Assembly: GCF_026625885.1 (NCBI RefSeq)
Contig: NZ_CP113068.1
Span: 744,001-808,000 of the forward strand
DNA length: 64,000 nucleotides
From: Roseateles sp. SL47
Lineage (GTDB): Bacteria > Pseudomonadota > Gammaproteobacteria > Burkholderiales > Burkholderiaceae_C
Direction of reading: 5' to 3'
Shown here: one piece after another, positions 27,516-37,692 of the stretch
Position numbering within the stretch: the stretch's first letter is position 1
Layout of the letters: each line of letters opens with the position of its first letter
Translations under genes and position numbers: made by a program
The notes under the pieces: model-generated
The model's database searches: none
Told to the model about the DNA's origin: nothing
The model's input: the letters and a program-made list of their open reading frames with translations, nothing else

Positions 27516-28358
27516 TCACAACCTCACCTGACCGTGGACCAATGGCGTCACATCACCGCCTATCCAGCAATGCGCACCCTCCCTCGCCACATGGATTCGA
27601 CCGGCACGCCCCAGGGCGGCGCCCTGGGCGGCCACATAGCAGTCAGGCGCCAGACCGGCGCCTTGAAGCCATAGTGCCAGACCTGCGTTGAGGCTGCCGG
27701 TGACCGGGTCTTCCGGCACCCCCAGCGTCGGCACAAAAGCCCTGACCTCGAATTGTTGCGGCGAACCTGGAGGATAAGCGCCAACGACGCCCAACTTCAG
27801 CCCCCGCATCACATTGAAGTCGGGGTTCAGTTGCAGTACAGCGTCCGCTGACGCCAACCGGGCGGCCATCCATCCGGGGCCGTTGTCCACCCAGACGAGG
27901 TCCAGCAAGGCGTCCGCCTCCAGATGCAGGGATTGCATCACCTGTTCCCGCAGGGCCGGTTCCTGCACCGGCCCGGAGCGGCGCAGGGGCGGGGCGGCAA
28001 AGGCCAGGCGGCCGTTCTCCCGTCGCACCCGCACCAGCCCGATGCCGCACTCCTGCACCACCTCGCCCGGCTGTTTCGGGTCACCACCACTGGCCAGCCA
28101 GGCATGGGCCGAACCCAGCGTGGGATGGCCCGCAAAAGGCAGTTCGCCACCGGGGGTGAAGATACGGACCCGGTAGTCCGCCGCCGGATCGGTGGGCGGC
28201 AGCAGGAAGGTGGTTTCGGAGAGATTGGTCCAGCGCGCAAAAGCCGCCATCTGCGACTCGCCAAGGCCGGCGCCATCCACCACCACTGCCAGCGGGTTGC
28301 CTTTCAGGGGCTCGCGGGTGAATACGTCCACCTGGACAAATCGGCGCAATTCACTCAA
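27516..28358 (-). CDS. PhzF family isomerase-like protein
   Basis: A 280-residue PhzF/DapF-fold protein: FVQVDVFTREPLKGNPLAVV at the N-terminus, LSETTFLLPPTD with the conserved Glu region, IFTPGGELPFAGHPTLGSAH, and C-terminal EDPVTGSLNAGLALWL. PhzF in phenazine synthesis isomerises a dihydro-anthranilate; most members have unknown substrates. The start is TTG 28358 with AGAGGTG seven bases upstream; the frame upstream belongs to the GNAT gene. It follows that gene by four bases. Confidence 0.9.
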   Translation of the reverse strand: MSELRRFVQVDVFTREPLKGNPLAVVVDGAGLGESQMAAFARWTNLSETTFLLPPTDPAADYRVRIFTPGGELPFAGHPTLGSAHAWLASGGDPKQPGEVVQECGIGLVRVRRENGRLAFAAPPLRRSGPVQEPALREQVMQSLHLEADALLDLVWVDNGPGWMAARLASADAVLQLNPDFNVMRGLKLGVVGAYPPGSPQQFEVRAFVPTLGVPEDPVTGSLNAGLALWLQGAGLAPDCYVAAQGAALGRAGRIHVAREGAHCWIGGDVTPLVHGQVRL

Positions 28359-28362
28359 GGGT

Positions 28363-28812
28363 TCACCTCTGGGTTTGATAGAGCCCCGGCCGCACGATCT
28401 CCATGCCGCGCTCCGGTGCGGCCAAGGGCTGGAAGCCATGGCGAAGATACAGCGCATGCGCGTCGCGTGTGAACAGCGCAAACCTGCGCAGGCCCTGCAA
28501 AGCGCGGTGGGCCATCACCCGGCCGATGAGCCAGTCGCCCAGCCCCTGGCCCCGCCAGGACGGCAGCACAAACACGTCGCACAAATAAGCGAAGGTGGCC
28601 CGGTCCGAGATCACCCGTGCATAAGCGGCCACGCTGCCGTCCGGATGACGGGCAATCAGATTGAGCGAGCCTTCCATGGCACGGCGCATCAGGTCGAGCG
28701 GAATGCCTTCCGCCCAGTAGCTGCGGCTGATTTCGCCATGGACCGCGAGCAGGTCCTGCTCGGTCCAGGCCTCATCCAGCACCGGGGCAAAAGGCACGGT
28801 GAGCGGCTTCAT
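28363..28812 (-). CDS. GNAT family N-acetyltransferase
   Basis: A 149-residue GNAT protein. Motif A is FVLPSWRGQGLGDWLIGRVM with the QGLG signature, followed by LFTRDAHALYLRHGFQPL. The start ATG 28812 (MKPLTVPFAP) has GGTGA upstream; the frame is open further back inside the aminotransferase gene but without coding character. Probable operon with the aminotransferase upstream and PhzF downstream. Substrate unknown. Confidence 0.9.
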   Translation of the reverse strand: MKPLTVPFAPVLDEAWTEQDLLAVHGEISRSYWAEGIPLDLMRRAMEGSLNLIARHPDGSVAAYARVISDRATFAYLCDVFVLPSWRGQGLGDWLIGRVMAHRALQGLRRFALFTRDAHALYLRHGFQPLAAPERGMEIVRPGLYQTQR

Positions 28813-28862
28813 GTTCACCGCGCCGGCCTGGCTCTGCGCGCTGACCGGCCGCGCCGCGTCGC

Positions 28863-30074
28863 TCAAGGCGTGGGCGCATCGGCCAGGGCCAATGCCTCGT
28901 GCAGCACCCGGGCCAGCTTCTCCACGCCTTCGCGGATCAGCGCGGGTGTGAGCGTGACGAAGGACAGACGCAGCGTGCGTGGGTCCGGCTGGTGGGCATA
29001 GAACGCCGCTCCCGGCACATACGCCACCCCGGCGTCCACCGCGCGCGGCAGCAGGGCCATGGCATCCAGCCCCTCGGGCAGGCGGATCCAGAAGAACATG
29101 CCCCCTTCGGGGCTGCGCCATTCGCAGCCTTCCGGCAGATGCTGGCGCAGCGCGTCGGCCATCGCGTCGCGATTGGCCTTGTAGAGCGCACGGATGCGGG
29201 GCACGTGGGTGTCCAGGAAGCCATCCTTGATGACCTCATGCACCACGCGCTGGTTGAAGCCCGGCGTGTGCAGGTCGGCGGCCTGCTTGGCCTGCAGCAG
29301 CTTGGGATAAAGCTCCGATGGCGCCACGATGTAGCCCAGACGGAAGCCCGGCGTCAGCACCTTGGAGAAGGAACCCAGATAGAGGCTGCCTTCCGGCCAC
29401 AGGGCGCTCAGGGACTGGGGCGGCGGCTGGTCGAACCAGAGGTCGCCATAAGGGTTGTCTTCCACCACCGGCACACCGGCGCGGCGGGAGGCTTCCATCA
29501 CCGCCTCGCGGCGGGCCTGGCTCATCACCCGGCCGGTGGGGTTTTGATAGTTGGGCAGCAAATAGCTGAAACGCGTGCCCGGCGCATCATGCGGCAGCGC
29601 CTCGATGGCCGAGGGCAGCGGGCCTTGTTCGTCACTGTCCAGGCTGGCGAACAGCGGCTCGTAGGGCGTGAACGCCTGCAGGGCGCCGAGGTAGGTGGGC
29701 GTTTCCACCGCCACCGGGGCACCAGCATCACACAGCAGCTTGCCCACCAGATCCAGGCCCTGCTGGGACCCGCTGGTGATCAGCACCTGGTCCGGTGTGG
29801 CGCGCAGGCCAAGTGCGCCCACCCGTTGGGCCACCCATTCGCGCAGCGGTGCATACCCTTCGCTGGCGGCGTATTGCAGGGCTTCCTTGGATTGATGGGT
29901 CAGCACCCGGTCACATGCAGCACGGATGGCTTCGACGGGGAAGGTGTCCGCAGAGGGCAGACCACCGGCCATGGACAACACGCCCGGCTTTTCAGTGACC
30001 TTGAGGATCTCACGGATGATGGACGGGTTCATGCGGGCGGCACGGCGGGCCTGCGTCCAGGGGCTGCGGTTCAT
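28863..30074 (-). CDS. PLP-dependent aminotransferase, class I/II fold (2-aminoadipate transaminase-like)
   Basis: A 403-residue aminotransferase. Key motifs: substrate-binding LSMAGGLPSADTFP, ITSGSQQGLDLVGKLL, PNYQNPTGRVMS with the Asn/Pro of the cofactor pocket, VEDNPYGDLWF with the Asp that binds the PLP ring, and the Schiff-base Lys in YLGSFSKVLTPGFRLGYI. It resembles LysN/2-aminoadipate aminotransferases, but substrate specificity is not certain. A MocR-type regulator is divergent and an inverted repeat lies between the two. Confidence 0.92.
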   Translation of the reverse strand: MNRSPWTQARRAARMNPSIIREILKVTEKPGVLSMAGGLPSADTFPVEAIRAACDRVLTHQSKEALQYAASEGYAPLREWVAQRVGALGLRATPDQVLITSGSQQGLDLVGKLLCDAGAPVAVETPTYLGALQAFTPYEPLFASLDSDEQGPLPSAIEALPHDAPGTRFSYLLPNYQNPTGRVMSQARREAVMEASRRAGVPVVEDNPYGDLWFDQPPPQSLSALWPEGSLYLGSFSKVLTPGFRLGYIVAPSELYPKLLQAKQAADLHTPGFNQRVVHEVIKDGFLDTHVPRIRALYKANRDAMADALRQHLPEGCEWRSPEGGMFFWIRLPEGLDAMALLPRAVDAGVAYVPGAAFYAHQPDPRTLRLSFVTLTPALIREGVEKLARVLHEALALADAPTP

Positions 30075-30149
30075 GGAATGTCTCCGACGTCAAAGCTGGC
30101 GCCATGGGCGCCGCGAACACCAAGTCTAGTGGCCCGGACCAGCACAGAA

Positions 30150-30188
30150 CCAATACACTTGTCCACATCAGTGCTTCATCTGTATTGG
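30150..30188. promoter_or_regulatory. Inverted repeat in the aminotransferase/MocR intergenic region
   Basis: CCAATACA (30150-30157) and TGTATTGG (30181-30188) are a perfect 8-bp inverted repeat with half-site centres 31 bp apart, about three helical turns. The right arm ends at the second base before the ATG of the regulator gene. It is a candidate operator for that regulator, which would then control both divergent genes. Confidence 0.6.
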
Positions 30189-30189
30189 C

Positions 30190-31644
30190 ATGGATACCAG
30201 CACAGCCTCACCGCCCGCCCTCCCGGCGCCGCCGGTCTTGTCCCGCAACGCCAGCGAACCGCTGGCCCAGCAACTGGCGCAGCGCTTTGCGGCCCGTATC
30301 CATCAGCGCTTGCTGCTGCCCGGGGCCCGGCTGCCGTCGGTGCGAGACTGTGCGCGGCACCACGGCGTGAGCCCGTACACGGTGGTGGCGGCCTACGACC
30401 AGTTGCTGGCGCAGGGCCTGCTGGAAGCGCGCAAGAAGCGTGGGTTTTTCGTTCGCGAAACCCGGCCACAGCCGGCGCGGCTGCCGTCGGCCAGTCCGGC
30501 GCCGTCCGGATCCCCCCTGCCCCAGCCGGTGGATGCGAGTGCGCTCATCCGCGGCATGTTCCAGGCGGACGCCCGGCGCTCGCCGGGGCTGGGCACCCTG
30601 CCGGCCGAATGGCTGGACCTGCCGCTGCTGCAAGCCACCTTGCGCCGCCTGGCCAGCCAGGCGGACGATGCGCTGCTCTCCGGCTATGGGGACCCGCTGG
30701 GAGACCTGCGCCTGCGTGAGGCACTCTCGCTGCGGCTGCTGGACCTGTCGGTGCAGGCCGCACCCTCGCAGATCATGAGCACGGTGGGCGCCACCCATGG
30801 GCTGGATCTGATCACCCGGGCCTTCCTCAAGCCCGGGGATGCGGTGCTGGTGGACGATCCGGGATGGGCCATCGAATATGCGCGGCTGTCGCAGGCCGGT
30901 ATGCGCTTGCTGCCGGTGCCGCGTGGCGACCTGGGGCCGGACCTGGCGGTGATGCGACGGCTGGTGGCGGAGCATCGGCCCCGCATGTATGTGACCGTGT
31001 CGGTGCTGCACAACCCGACGGGCGCCACATTGAGCCTGTCCAGCGCCCATCAGATCCTGCGGATCGCGCATGAAGCCGATCTGCTGATCGTGGAAGACGA
31101 CACCTACGCCTTTTTTGCCCCCAACCATGCGCCCCGGCTTGCGGCGCTGGATCAACTGCAGCGCACGCTGTATGTGTCCGGGTTCTCGAAGATGCTGTCG
31201 CCGTCCTGGCGGGTGGGCTTTGTGGCGGCCAGTCCGGACCGGATCGCACAGCTCACCGAACTGAAGCTGCTGGCCTCGCTCACCACCAGCCCGCTGATGG
31301 ACCGGGCGGTGGCTCTGTGCCTGGAGCAAGGCCTGCTGCGGCGGCATGCCGAACGGGTCTCGGTCCGGCTGGAGACGGCCCGCCAGCGTTGCGCCCGGTT
31401 GGTGGAAGAAGCGGGGCTGCGCTTCACCGCACCGCCGGCCGGCCTGTTTGGCTGGGTGGACGTGGGCGTGGATACCGAGCGCCTGGCTCAGCCGATGATG
31501 GACCAGGGCTGGCTGATTGCGCCCGGCATTCTCTTCAGCCCGACCCGTCAACCGGGCACGCTGATGCGCATCAACTTCGCCACCTCGCAGGATGCGCGCT
31601 TCTGGCAGGCGCTTGTGGCCACGGTGGAACGGCTGAGGCGATAA
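30190..31644 (+). CDS. MocR/PdxR-type regulator: GntR-like HTH fused to aminotransferase fold
   Basis: A 484-residue fusion. Residues about 20-90 form a GntR-type winged helix (ARIHQRLLLPGARLPSVRDC, GVSPYTVVAAYDQLLAQGLL). Residues about 120-480 form a class I aminotransferase fold with PLP-site elements STVGATHGLDLITRAFL, VLHNPTGATLS, IVEDDTYAFFAP and the Lys motif YVSGFSKMLSPSWRVGF. MocR proteins use PLP or an external amine as effector. The gene starts at ATG 30190 directly after the inverted repeat, so a very short leader or autoregulation is likely. Confidence 0.93.
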   Translation: MDTSTASPPALPAPPVLSRNASEPLAQQLAQRFAARIHQRLLLPGARLPSVRDCARHHGVSPYTVVAAYDQLLAQGLLEARKKRGFFVRETRPQPARLPSASPAPSGSPLPQPVDASALIRGMFQADARRSPGLGTLPAEWLDLPLLQATLRRLASQADDALLSGYGDPLGDLRLREALSLRLLDLSVQAAPSQIMSTVGATHGLDLITRAFLKPGDAVLVDDPGWAIEYARLSQAGMRLLPVPRGDLGPDLAVMRRLVAEHRPRMYVTVSVLHNPTGATLSLSSAHQILRIAHEADLLIVEDDTYAFFAPNHAPRLAALDQLQRTLYVSGFSKMLSPSWRVGFVAASPDRIAQLTELKLLASLTTSPLMDRAVALCLEQGLLRRHAERVSVRLETARQRCARLVEEAGLRFTAPPAGLFGWVDVGVDTERLAQPMMDQGWLIAPGILFSPTRQPGTLMRINFATSQDARFWQALVATVERLRR

Positions 31645-31707
31645 GCGATAAGCGATCAGCGATATGGCGTCCCCTCGAATCGCTGCGCGTGCCCCTAAGA
31701 TCGGCCC

Positions 31708-32493
31708 ATGAACGCTGACGCTCCCTCACACGCCGCCGCCCTGGGCCAGGCCCTGGCAGACGCCTGGACCCGCAGCCAGGCCCTCAACGAGCGCGACTGG
31801 TCGCTGCCCGACGAAGCCGCTGCATATGCGGCACAGGAGGTTCTGGCCCGCACCCTGGACTGGACCGCACGTGGTCGCCCACAGTTCTGGAAATGCGGCG
31901 GCGGGTCTCGCACCGCGCCGCTGGGCCAGTCGCCGCTGGCCCCCCACGGTGTGCGCGAAGTGCGCGGGCTGCGCAACGGCGGCGATTTCAGCGACCTGCG
32001 TCTGTTCGGCGCCGAAGCGGAGATTGCACTGCGCCTGGGTCGGGATGTCACGCCAGAGATGGCGGCGGCACTGGCCCCCGGCGAGACCGGCGACCTCATC
32101 GATGCGATGTGTGTGGCGGTGGAATGGTTGAACTCGCGGTGGGCCGGCGCCATGAAGGCGGACCCGCTGCTGCGCTTGGCCGACGCACAGTCCCACGGCG
32201 CCCTGGCCCTGGGCCCGTGGCAGCGCTGGGACCCGACCCGCGACTGGCGCCAGCAACCCTGCGAGCTGCAGGTGGGTGATGCAGCCCCGCTGGCCGGCAT
32301 CGGCGGGCACGGCCTGGACGACCCGGGCTGGACGGTGGCGCACTGGCTGAAGGTGGCCACCCGCGGCGGGCAGACGCTGTCGGCTGGCAGTGTGGTGACC
32401 ACGGGGGCCTGGCGCGTCGCCCTGGATCTGCCGCCCGGCACCACGGTGACCGCGCGCTACGACGGCCTGGGCAGCCTCACCGTCCGCAACTGA
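31708..32493 (+). CDS. 2-keto-4-pentenoate hydratase / FAH-type family protein
   Basis: A 261-residue protein of the hydratase branch of the fumarylacetoacetate-hydrolase fold. N-terminal helices (LNERDWSLPDEAAAYAAQEV) precede the core with RLFGAEAEIALRLGRDVT, which carries the metal-binding Glu-x-Glu, and AMCVAVEWLNSRW. The C-terminus has SAGSVVTTGAWR. Members hydrate 2-hydroxypenta-2,4-dienoates in aromatic meta-cleavage, but no such pathway genes are near. ATG 31708. Confidence 0.85.
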   Translation: MNADAPSHAAALGQALADAWTRSQALNERDWSLPDEAAAYAAQEVLARTLDWTARGRPQFWKCGGGSRTAPLGQSPLAPHGVREVRGLRNGGDFSDLRLFGAEAEIALRLGRDVTPEMAAALAPGETGDLIDAMCVAVEWLNSRWAGAMKADPLLRLADAQSHGALALGPWQRWDPTRDWRQQPCELQVGDAAPLAGIGGHGLDDPGWTVAHWLKVATRGGQTLSAGSVVTTGAWRVALDLPPGTTVTARYDGLGSLTVRN

Positions 32494-32554
32494 ACCCGCG
32501 CAGGCGGGAGGCTCCTTCGAGCGCCCGCCCTGCCCCTTCTCTGCCCGGCTCAGC

Positions 32555-34429
<1,875 letters not shown>

Positions 34430-34474
34430 GGCGCGATTGTCCCTGATCGCGCCGCTCCCCCCGGCGCGCGGGCG

Positions 34475-35488
34475 TCAGTCGTCCGAAGAAAAGCCGGAGG
34501 CCTGCACGATGGGCCCCCAGGTGGCGCGCTCGGTGGCCAGCCGCCGTGCATAGTCCGCCGGCGCCATCGTCAGCGGTTCGAAGCCCAGCTTGGCCAGCCC
34601 CTCCACCACCTGTTTTTCGCGCAGCGCCACCCGCGCCAGGTCAAACACCTTGTCCACCACCGCAGCCGGTGTGCGGGGCGGCAGGAACAGGCCATAAGTC
34701 TCCACGCCGAGGATGCCGGCAAAGCCCTGCTCTCCGAAGGTGGGCACCTCCGGCACAAAGCGGGAGCGCTGCCGATCGGTCACGCCGAGGATGCGGATGC
34801 GGCCGCTGGCCAGGTGCGGCAGGAAGTCGCCCAGGATGAAGCAGCCGGAGGCGATCTGGCCGCCCATCAGGTCCTGCAGGCCGGGCGCAGCGCCCCGGTA
34901 CGGCACATGGGTGAGCTTCATGCCGGCGGCACGCTGGAACTGGTCACCCAGGAAATGCGGCATGGCCCCGGCGGCCGGTGAGGCATAGGCGGCTTGCTCC
35001 GGACGGGCCTTGGCCCAGGTCACAAAGTCGCCCAGTGTCTTCACCGATGCGGGCACCATCGGCCCGACCCCGAAGCCGCAGGTGGCATTGGCAATCGGCG
35101 ACACCGGAATCACATCACTCTCCGGCTTGTAGGCCAGCTTGCGGTAGACATGGGGGTAGATGGTGAACATCGACGACGGGCTCATCAGCAGAGTGCCGCC
35201 ATCGGCCGGGGCATCCTTGAGCGCCACCACCGCCAGCCGGCCACCGGCACCGACCCGCTGTTCCACCAGCACCGTCTCGGACAGCCGGCCGCGCCAGGCC
35301 TCGGCCACGCGGCGCGCACTGACGTCCACCGAGCCGCCGGCCGGAAAACCGACCAGGATGCGCGGCATGGCTGTCTGCGCTCGCAATGTGCCGAAGGGGC
35401 CGCTGAGCCCCGCCAGTGCGGCACCGAGTGCCCCCAGCCATCGTCCAGCATGGTGACCGGCCTCTCGCCGGTTGAGAGAGTCCTTCAT
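34475..35488 (-). CDS. Bug family periplasmic solute-binding protein (tripartite tricarboxylate transporter type)
   Basis: A 337-residue secreted protein. A basic start and hydrophobic signal (residues about 15-37, ending LRAQ) precede RILVGFPAGGSVDVSARRVA, the substrate-loop signature of Bug proteins. Further elements: VVALKDAPADGGTLLMSPSS, THVPYRGAAPGLQDLMGGQI, AGRIRILGVTDRQRS. No TctA or TctB membrane partner is adjacent, so it may be an orphan sensor or use a distant transporter, as often in Burkholderiales. It lies next to a MarR regulator and a flavin monooxygenase, perhaps a shared aromatic-compound locus. Confidence 0.92.
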   Translation of the reverse strand: MKDSLNRREAGHHAGRWLGALGAALAGLSGPFGTLRAQTAMPRILVGFPAGGSVDVSARRVAEAWRGRLSETVLVEQRVGAGGRLAVVALKDAPADGGTLLMSPSSMFTIYPHVYRKLAYKPESDVIPVSPIANATCGFGVGPMVPASVKTLGDFVTWAKARPEQAAYASPAAGAMPHFLGDQFQRAAGMKLTHVPYRGAAPGLQDLMGGQIASGCFILGDFLPHLASGRIRILGVTDRQRSRFVPEVPTFGEQGFAGILGVETYGLFLPPRTPAAVVDKVFDLARVALREKQVVEGLAKLGFEPLTMAPADYARRLATERATWGPIVQASGFSSDD

Positions 35489-35535
35489 CGCCTTGTCTCC
35501 TGTCGTGCGCCTGTGACCGGCGCTGTGTTGGGAAT

Positions 35536-36213
35536 CTATGTCGTGCGGGGCGGGCGAGGCGGGCGGCTACTTGGGCGCGTGGGGCGCGTGGGGCGCGTGC
35601 CGCTCCTGCCGCTCGTCGGGAGTCTGGCCTGACGGCTCAGGTCGGCCACCTCCGCCAATCGTTCCAGGGCCTGTTTGAGCGGGGCCCCTCCCTTGGCCAG
35701 CGCTGCCAGCAGCGCCTGGTCATGGGCCTGCACCTGACGCTCCAGCGTGGCCAGCATGCGTCGGCCCGGGCTGGTGATGTGCAGACCCCAGCGGCGGGCA
35801 TCGGTGGGGTCGTCGCGGCGCTCCACCCATCCCCGCCCGGTCAGCCAGTCGGTCAGGCGCAAGGCGCCGCTGCGGTGCAGCCCCATGGCTTCGGCCAACA
35901 CGCCCTGGCGCATGCCGGGGTTGCGGCCCACCAGCACCAGTGCGGCAAAACGCTGCGGGCTGACGTCGGCACCGGCGGTGGCGCGGTGGAAGTCCAGATA
36001 AAGGGCATTCTGGGCGCGGCGCAGCGCATAACCGAGCAGGTCGTCCAGCAGGCCGTAATCCAGCCCCGGCACCCGTACCAGGGGCGCTTCCGGGGCTTCG
36101 TGTACAGACGCGGAGGTTGGCGCGGGCGCTGGCGGATGTGCATGTGCGGGCGCCGGCGCAGAGGCCGGCCCCCGGGTGCGACCCGGGGAGCGCGGGCGAG
36201 CGGAGGAGTCCAT
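35536..36213 (-). CDS. MarR family transcriptional regulator
   Basis: A 225-residue protein with a MarR winged-helix core (about 45-180): DVSPQRFAALVLVGRNPGMR, LAEAMGLHRSGALRLTDWLT, WVERRDDPTDARRWGLHITS. The N-terminal 45 residues are Pro/Ala-rich. The C-terminal tail holds short repeats (RPTRPTRPS), encoded by three copies of a 9-bp unit near 35575-35600. It is divergent from the monooxygenase and likely binds the palindrome between them. Confidence 0.92.
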   Translation of the reverse strand: MDSSARPRSPGRTRGPASAPAPAHAHPPAPAPTSASVHEAPEAPLVRVPGLDYGLLDDLLGYALRRAQNALYLDFHRATAGADVSPQRFAALVLVGRNPGMRQGVLAEAMGLHRSGALRLTDWLTGRGWVERRDDPTDARRWGLHITSPGRRMLATLERQVQAHDQALLAALAKGGAPLKQALERLAEVADLSRQARLPTSGRSGTRPTRPTRPSSRPPRPPRTT

Positions 36214-36225
36214 GGGCTCAGCTTA

Positions 36226-36250
36226 GATACTGTTGCGTACTGCAACTATG
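36226..36250. promoter_or_regulatory. Palindromic candidate MarR operator
   Basis: GTTGC (36232-36236) and GCAAC (36242-36246) are separated by five bases, with further symmetry outside (ATAC and CTAT). It lies between the divergent MarR gene (start 36213) and the monooxygenase gene (start 36289), where both promoters would be. This fits repression by MarR lifted by a phenolic ligand. Confidence 0.6.
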
Positions 36251-36288
36251 TCGCTTACCCTGAGCCGCAAAGAACCACGGAGACAAAC

Positions 36289-37650
36289 ATGGACATCCTG
36301 ATCGCTGGCGGCGGCATCGGTGGCCTGAGCGCGGCGCTGGCGCTGCAGCAGGACGGCCATCGGGTACGGGTCTGCGAATCCGCCGCAACGCTCAAGCCGC
36401 TCGGCGTCGGCATCAACCTGCTGCCGCATGCGGTGGGCGTGCTGGACAAGCTGGGGCTCATGCCCTTGCTGCAGTCCATGGCGGTGCCGACGTCGGCGCT
36501 GGTCTTTGCCAACCGTCACGGTCAGGCCTTGTACCGGGACGCGCGTGGCCTGGCCGGTGGCTACAGCCATCCCCAATTCAGCATCCATCGCGGCGAGTTC
36601 CAGATGGCCCTGTGGCGCACCGCCGAAGCCCGGCTCGGCGCGGACTGGCTGCACTGCGGGGAGCGCATCACCGGTGCGCGGCAGGACAAGGGCCAGGTGA
36701 TTGCAGAGATCGAAAGCGCCGACGGCCAACGCAGCGAACGGCGGGCCGATCTGCTGATTGCCGCCGATGGCATCCACTCCGCCGTGCGCCGCCAGTTCCA
36801 TCCCGACGAAGGCCCTCCCCGCTGGAACGGCATGATGATGTGGCGCGGTACCACGCTGGCGGCCCCGTTCCTGGACGGACGCACCATGGTGCAGGCGGGC
36901 CATCGCCGGGCCAAGTTCGTGGTGTACCCCATTGCGGCACCGCGTCCGGACGGGTTGCAGCTCATCAACTGGATCTGTGATCGCCGTCTGCGCGAAGACG
37001 GCCTGGGCGGCGGGCTGACCGCCCCGGGCCGGGAGGACTGGAGCAAGCCGGGCCGGGTGGAAGATCTGCTGCCCACCTTTGGCAGCTGGCGCTTCGACTG
37101 GCTGGACGTGCCGGGCGTGATCCAGGGCGCTCAGCAGTTGCTGGAATGGCCGATGGTGGACCGCGATCCCCTTCCGCGCTGGCGGCAGGGCCGCATCACG
37201 CTGCTGGGCGATGCCGCGCATCCGATGTATCCCATCGGCTCGAATGGCGCGACCCAGGCCATCATGGATGCCCAGGCGATTGCGCGGGCGCTGCGGGCGC
37301 AAGGGCTGCACGAAACGCGGGGCGGCGACAACAGCAACGGCACCGGCATCACCCCCGCCAGCAGAAGCGATCTCGATGCCCGCCTTGAAACCGCCCTCGC
37401 CGCCTATGAAGACGAGCGTCGTCCCCTGTGTGCCCGCATCGTCGAGATGAACCGCCAGGAAGGTCTGGACTACATCCTGGACATGGTCGAGGAACGCGCG
37501 CCGGACGGCTTCGAGCGTCTGGAGGACGTGATCGACCCCGTCGAGGTGGACGCCTTTGTGCGCCGCTACAAGGCGGCGGCCGGGCATCAGCAGCATCAGC
37601 AGCAGACTCGGGAGGGCCTGGCGGCGGACGGCCCCCGGCGGGCCTCCTGA
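36289..37650 (+). CDS. FAD-dependent monooxygenase (salicylate hydroxylase/PhzS-like)
   Basis: A 453-residue class A flavoprotein monooxygenase. The N-terminal dinucleotide-binding motif is ILIAGGGIGGLSAALALQ; ADLLIAADGIHSAVRRQF is the DG motif; LLGDAAHPMYPIGSNGATQA is the GD motif that contacts FAD ribityl. WRGTTLAAPFLDGRTMVQAG forms part of the substrate side. The family hydroxylates aromatic acids with NAD(P)H and O2. The insert GGDNSNGTGITPASRSDLD (about 345-365) and a Gln/His-rich tail are unusual. The start ATG 36289 is the only one fitting the GxGxxG position. The substrate is unknown, but MarR control suggests an aromatic inducer. Confidence 0.92.
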   Translation: MDILIAGGGIGGLSAALALQQDGHRVRVCESAATLKPLGVGINLLPHAVGVLDKLGLMPLLQSMAVPTSALVFANRHGQALYRDARGLAGGYSHPQFSIHRGEFQMALWRTAEARLGADWLHCGERITGARQDKGQVIAEIESADGQRSERRADLLIAADGIHSAVRRQFHPDEGPPRWNGMMMWRGTTLAAPFLDGRTMVQAGHRRAKFVVYPIAAPRPDGLQLINWICDRRLREDGLGGGLTAPGREDWSKPGRVEDLLPTFGSWRFDWLDVPGVIQGAQQLLEWPMVDRDPLPRWRQGRITLLGDAAHPMYPIGSNGATQAIMDAQAIARALRAQGLHETRGGDNSNGTGITPASRSDLDARLETALAAYEDERRPLCARIVEMNRQEGLDYILDMVEERAPDGFERLEDVIDPVEVDAFVRRYKAAAGHQQHQQQTREGLAADGPRRAS

Positions 37651-37692
37651 AGCCATGACCCTCCGGAGGCACGACAGCCCCCCGGGCCGGCG

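Noticed and set aside
28899..30719. A 606-codon open frame antisense to the aminotransferase and running into the MocR gene
   Set aside because: The aminotransferase and MocR genes have clear motifs; this frame has none.
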